From assembly GCA_002840975.1 (NCBI GenBank), contig PHDN01000013.1:1-64000 (forward strand): DNA of 64,000 bases, in the 5' to 3' direction. Both the position numbers and the translations under genes were made by a program. Of this stretch, positions 61,065 to 64,000 are shown one piece after another. Under the pieces are notes generated by a model. It saw nothing but the letters and a program-made list of their open reading frames with translations, was not told where the DNA came from and did no database searches. This DNA is from Bacteroidetes bacterium HGW-Bacteroidetes-16. GTDB taxonomy: Bacteria > Bacteroidota > Bacteroidia > Bacteroidales > F082. Each line of letters opens with the position of its first letter. Within the stretch, counting starts at the first letter, position 1.

Positions 61065-62717
61065 TTAAAGGCTGTTCAGGGTTTTCGTCACTCGTTTTAA
61101 ATTCAACATATTCATGGGATTGGTGGTAATACCAACTACATTTTTCTGAACAACTCTTATCGATTCATCATAATATAATATGGCCACAGGCGCTTCCTCC
61201 ATGATGAGGCTGTCGAGCTGACGGTAATAAGCAGTCCGTTGGTTTGAATTGGATTCTGACATGGCCAATTGATAGATGGAATCATATTCTGGCATGGAAA
61301 AATGAGTGTAATTGGGCCCTTGAGGAGCAAAGTTTTTAGAATAAAATAAGGAAAGGTAGTTTTCTTCATCGGGATAGTCGGCTATCCAAGAAGCCCTGAA
61401 AAATGGAATTTTACCTTGTGCTTTCATTTCCCTGACAGAGCCGGGAGGAGAAACTTCTACTGCTATTGTGAACCCTATTTCCTGAAGCTGCGATTGCACA
61501 AACTTGATGATATCCAGGTAATCTGGTGTGGTGACCAACGTAATGAGCGGTATCGGGTTCTCGGAAGAAAACCCTGCTTCACCAAGCAATTGTCTGGCCT
61601 TTTCAGGCTGAAAGTCATATCCATAACGGGCGGTTGGATTGAAAGCCTGCATCCCGTTAGGAATCATGCCTTTGGTTCCGGCAACGCCGATGTTGTTCCT
61701 GAGATAGCGCAACATCTTCTGTCGGTCGAACCCGTAGTTGATGGCCTGGCGTACTTTTTTAATGGCTAGCGGACTATTTCGGACTGAGGCCAACGAGGTG
61801 TCGACGAGTATGGCCAGGTATTCTGTATTTAAGAAGGGTTGACTTAGCAGGGAAAAACGGTCCCGGTATTTTAATTTAAGTTCTCCTGACTTGTTGAGTA
61901 GTTCATCCTTGTAGGAGGGGTCGATTCCTGACATAAAGTCGAAATTGCCTTTGGCAAATTCCATGAAAGCAGTCATCTTATCAATGAGGAACGAAATGGC
62001 GATACCATCCAGCAATGGGAGAGAGGTGTCACCCGATTTTTCAAAATAATGTGGGTTTCGTCGCAATACCAACTTGATGTTTTCGATCCAGTTTTGCATC
62101 TGAAACGGACCGGTTCCCACAGGATGAACCCTGAATTCTTTTCCATAATAATCCACCGCTTCTTTTGGAATCACCGAACAATAGGGCATACTGAGGATGC
62201 TTAAAAAAGGAGGGAAAGGCTGTTCAAGCCTGATGGTAAGCGTGCTATCATTTGTCGCGTTGATGACCGGAACCCCATTCGTCCATAGGACTTTCGAAAG
62301 TACCCATTCCCCGGGACTAGCTGTTAAGGGGTTGAGCAGACGCTTTAAACTGTATGCGGCATCCCCGGCTGTAACTATCCTTGTTTTGTTATCGAAAACA
62401 GGGTCTTCGTGGAAGAGAACATCCTTGCGCAGGTGGAAAGTGTAGTCGAGCCCATCAGGAGAAATTTCCCATGAATGGGCTATGGCCGGTAACACTTTCA
62501 AACTGTCGTTGAGTTGAACCAATCCATCATACAACTGGTTGCAAACCCAGGTATGCGACTGATCGCGTGCAAAGGCCGGATCGAGATTGACCAATCCTGC
62601 TGCCTCGTTGTAACGAAACAGTTGGTTTTCCATCTGTTGTTTGCGAGGATGGCAACCCAAGATTGAACTGAAAAGAAGGAGACTTAAAAGGACTTTATAA
62701 ACAGGTGTTTTTTTCAA
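61065..62717 (-). CDS. peptide-binding lipoprotein of an ABC transporter (SBP_bac_5)
   Basis: This is a 550-residue solute-binding lipoprotein (lipobox ending Gly-Cys at C22). It has the OppA/DppA fold: Leu-Tyr-Asp-Gly-Leu-Val, Tyr-Thr-Phe-His-Leu-Arg-Lys-Asp-Val-Leu-Phe, Gly-Thr-Gly-Pro-Phe, and Ile-Asn-Tyr-Gly-Phe-Asp-Arg. It should capture oligopeptides at the outer face of the inner membrane. No permease or ATPase gene lies beside it, so the partner is elsewhere. It diverges from the M1 peptidase gene, which could feed it peptides. Confidence 0.88.
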   Translation of the reverse strand: MKKTPVYKVLLSLLLFSSILGCHPRKQQMENQLFRYNEAAGLVNLDPAFARDQSHTWVCNQLYDGLVQLNDSLKVLPAIAHSWEISPDGLDYTFHLRKDVLFHEDPVFDNKTRIVTAGDAAYSLKRLLNPLTASPGEWVLSKVLWTNGVPVINATNDSTLTIRLEQPFPPFLSILSMPYCSVIPKEAVDYYGKEFRVHPVGTGPFQMQNWIENIKLVLRRNPHYFEKSGDTSLPLLDGIAISFLIDKMTAFMEFAKGNFDFMSGIDPSYKDELLNKSGELKLKYRDRFSLLSQPFLNTEYLAILVDTSLASVRNSPLAIKKVRQAINYGFDRQKMLRYLRNNIGVAGTKGMIPNGMQAFNPTARYGYDFQPEKARQLLGEAGFSSENPIPLITLVTTPDYLDIIKFVQSQLQEIGFTIAVEVSPPGSVREMKAQGKIPFFRASWIADYPDEENYLSLFYSKNFAPQGPNYTHFSMPEYDSIYQLAMSESNSNQRTAYYRQLDSLIMEEAPVAILYYDESIRVVQKNVVGITTNPMNMLNLKRVTKTLNSL

Positions 62718-62778
62718 TCGAGATGTAATTTATTCTTTTACTTTTGTGTATTATCCGTCAAAATTAACAAAACCTTCA

Positions 62779-64000
62779 ATGAATAAGAAAACGATTCGTA
62801 TTTTCATGGTTTTACTGCTGATGACAAGCATACCTCAATTGCTTATTTCCCAAGCTGAAACCGATGGTGCAACCTATTGTTCCATGAAAAAACAGCACTA
62901 CCACTTAGAACGCGCTCAGCTTGGACCGAATTCGCCCCGACACAGTTATGATGTGCAAAAATACACGCTGACTCTCGATTTCCTCGACAATTTTGACTCC
63001 CCCTATACCCAGGTGTTTGATGGACAGGCCGTGGTAGAGTTCAAAGTGGATTCATCACTTAATTCCATTGTCCTGAACGCGGTGCAGTCATCTTTGCTCA
63101 TCACACAAGTTTCAGGGGCCGGTATTTCGTTCGATCATGTAAACAACTTACTGACCGTGCAGCTCGACAGAACCTATTCACCCGGGGAAACAGCTTCCAT
63201 TACCATCGATTATCAACATCTGGAGGTGGAAGACGGGGCATTTTTTGTATCAGGCGGCTACCTGTTTACCGACTGTGAGCCGCAGGGAGCGCGCAAGTGG
63301 TTCCCTTGTTACGACAGCCCCTCTGATAAGGCTTCACTCGAAGTATTTGCTCTGGTGCCTGATGATGTGATGCTCGGTTCCAACGGTACCCTGGTCGACA
63401 GCATCGTGGATGCAGGTACTCTTGAGTATCATTGGCTGAGTGAAATTCCCATCGCTACCTATCTGATGGTTATTACGGCCAAAAAAGGCTATCACCGCTC
63501 TACATTGTATTGGACACGGCCATCCGATGGGGCTTCTGTTCCATTTGTATATTATTACGGTGAGGATACGCCTGGCATTGGCGCGATGGCCAAGGTGAAC
63601 AACATGGCGTACTATTTTTCAAATAAATATGGGGAATATCCTTTCACCAAGAGTGGTTTCGCCACTGCCAATGACGAATTCGTCTGGGGTGGGATGGAGA
63701 ACCAAACGCTGACCACGCTATGTTACGGCTGCTGGAACGAAGGCCTGATGGTACATGAGTTTGCGCACCAGTGGTTTGGCGATATGATCAGCCCCGGAAC
63801 CTGGGCCGACCTGTGGTTGAATGAAGGTTTTGCTACGTGGTCGGAAGCTTTGTGGTTGGAGCCATACAATTACACCAACTATAAAAACCGTGTTTTAAAT
63901 TATGCCGGTACCTATCTGAGCCAAAATCCGGGTTGGGCCATTTACAATGAGTCGTGGATTGACAACCCGCCAAATAATGGTGTGATGTTCAATTATTCCA
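62779..64000 (+). CDS. M1 family aminopeptidase (partial, runs off window)
   Basis: The frame opens at the ATG at 62779 and is still open at the window end (407 codons seen). A signal peptide (about 1-25) precedes the M1 N-terminal saddle domain. Catalytic elements are Gly-Gly-Met-Glu-Asn (about 311-315), the zinc motif His-Glu-Phe-Ala-His-Gln-Trp-Phe-Gly-Asp (about 329-338) and the third ligand in Asn-Glu-Gly-Phe-Ala. The protein is exported, and a T9SS tail may lie beyond the window. It removes N-terminal residues from peptides. Confidence 0.9.
   Translation, partial: MNKKTIRIFMVLLLMTSIPQLLISQAETDGATYCSMKKQHYHLERAQLGPNSPRHSYDVQKYTLTLDFLDNFDSPYTQVFDGQAVVEFKVDSSLNSIVLNAVQSSLLITQVSGAGISFDHVNNLLTVQLDRTYSPGETASITIDYQHLEVEDGAFFVSGGYLFTDCEPQGARKWFPCYDSPSDKASLEVFALVPDDVMLGSNGTLVDSIVDAGTLEYHWLSEIPIATYLMVITAKKGYHRSTLYWTRPSDGASVPFVYYYGEDTPGIGAMAKVNNMAYYFSNKYGEYPFTKSGFATANDEFVWGGMENQTLTTLCYGCWNEGLMVHEFAHQWFGDMISPGTWADLWLNEGFATWSEALWLEPYNYTNYKNRVLNYAGTYLSQNPGWAIYNESWIDNPPNNGVMFNYS

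Overview
The window comes from a member of the Bacteroidota, probably anaerobic. The signs are type IX secretion (T9SS) C-terminal tails on several secreted proteins, a TonB receptor with a surface beta-propeller B12-uptake locus, DUF4251 and other Bacteroidota families, promoters of the TTG-19-TAnnTTTG type, and an oxygen-sensitive glycyl-radical decarboxylase. There is no rRNA, tRNA or CRISPR array that I can see.

Region 1 (about 0.5-20.7 kb) is the most unusual part. It is an AT-rich array of minus-strand genes that has the architecture of an integron. Seven complete sites and one truncated site separate the genes. Each complete site runs from AAC to GTT in 122-124 bp and is an imperfect palindrome with an asymmetric spacer. 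Four complete copies plus the truncated one are near-identical repeats, while three have unrelated sequence but the same geometry. For every testable unit, the first 7-9 bases match the outer end of that unit's own site, as expected of circularisable gene cassettes. At the right end lie an attI-like site (18958-18960) and a tyrosine recombinase (19000-20736). The recombinase lacks the IntI-specific insertion and instead carries three N-terminal HARP-like repeats. The cassette next to it is about 8.6 kb and holds a five-gene operon: controller protein, type IIG restriction-modification enzyme, second methylase, catalytically degenerate Argonaute and SIR2 protein. The next cassette (about 3 kb) holds a four-gene TIR/TIR/SLOG/ThsB-like operon. 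Six smaller cassettes and a terminal unit without a closing site encode a TonB-domain lipoprotein, a repeat protein, an NTF2-like protein and proteins of unknown function.

Region 2 (21.2-26.8 kb) is a cobalamin-riboswitch-controlled operon with two T9SS-exported proteins, a BtuB-like TonB receptor and a BtuG-like lipoprotein. It is followed by a MITE-like palindromic element.

Region 3 (27-53 kb) is mostly core and housekeeping. It has two EamA transporters, OsmC, a C10 protease with CUB domains, a YgiQ radical SAM protein, YebC, a cation/proton antiporter, peptidase E, serC-serA, pdxH, a histidine kinase with its NtrC-type regulator, and thrS-infC-rpmI-rplT, where infC probably starts at ATT.

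Region 4 (55-64 kb) has an AbiE-like toxin-antitoxin pair and an hpdBCA locus for 4-hydroxyphenylacetate decarboxylation to p-cresol. In this locus the activase gene is frameshifted inside its radical-SAM cysteine motif. A beta-carbonic anhydrase, an orphan peptide-binding lipoprotein and the start of an M1 aminopeptidase follow.
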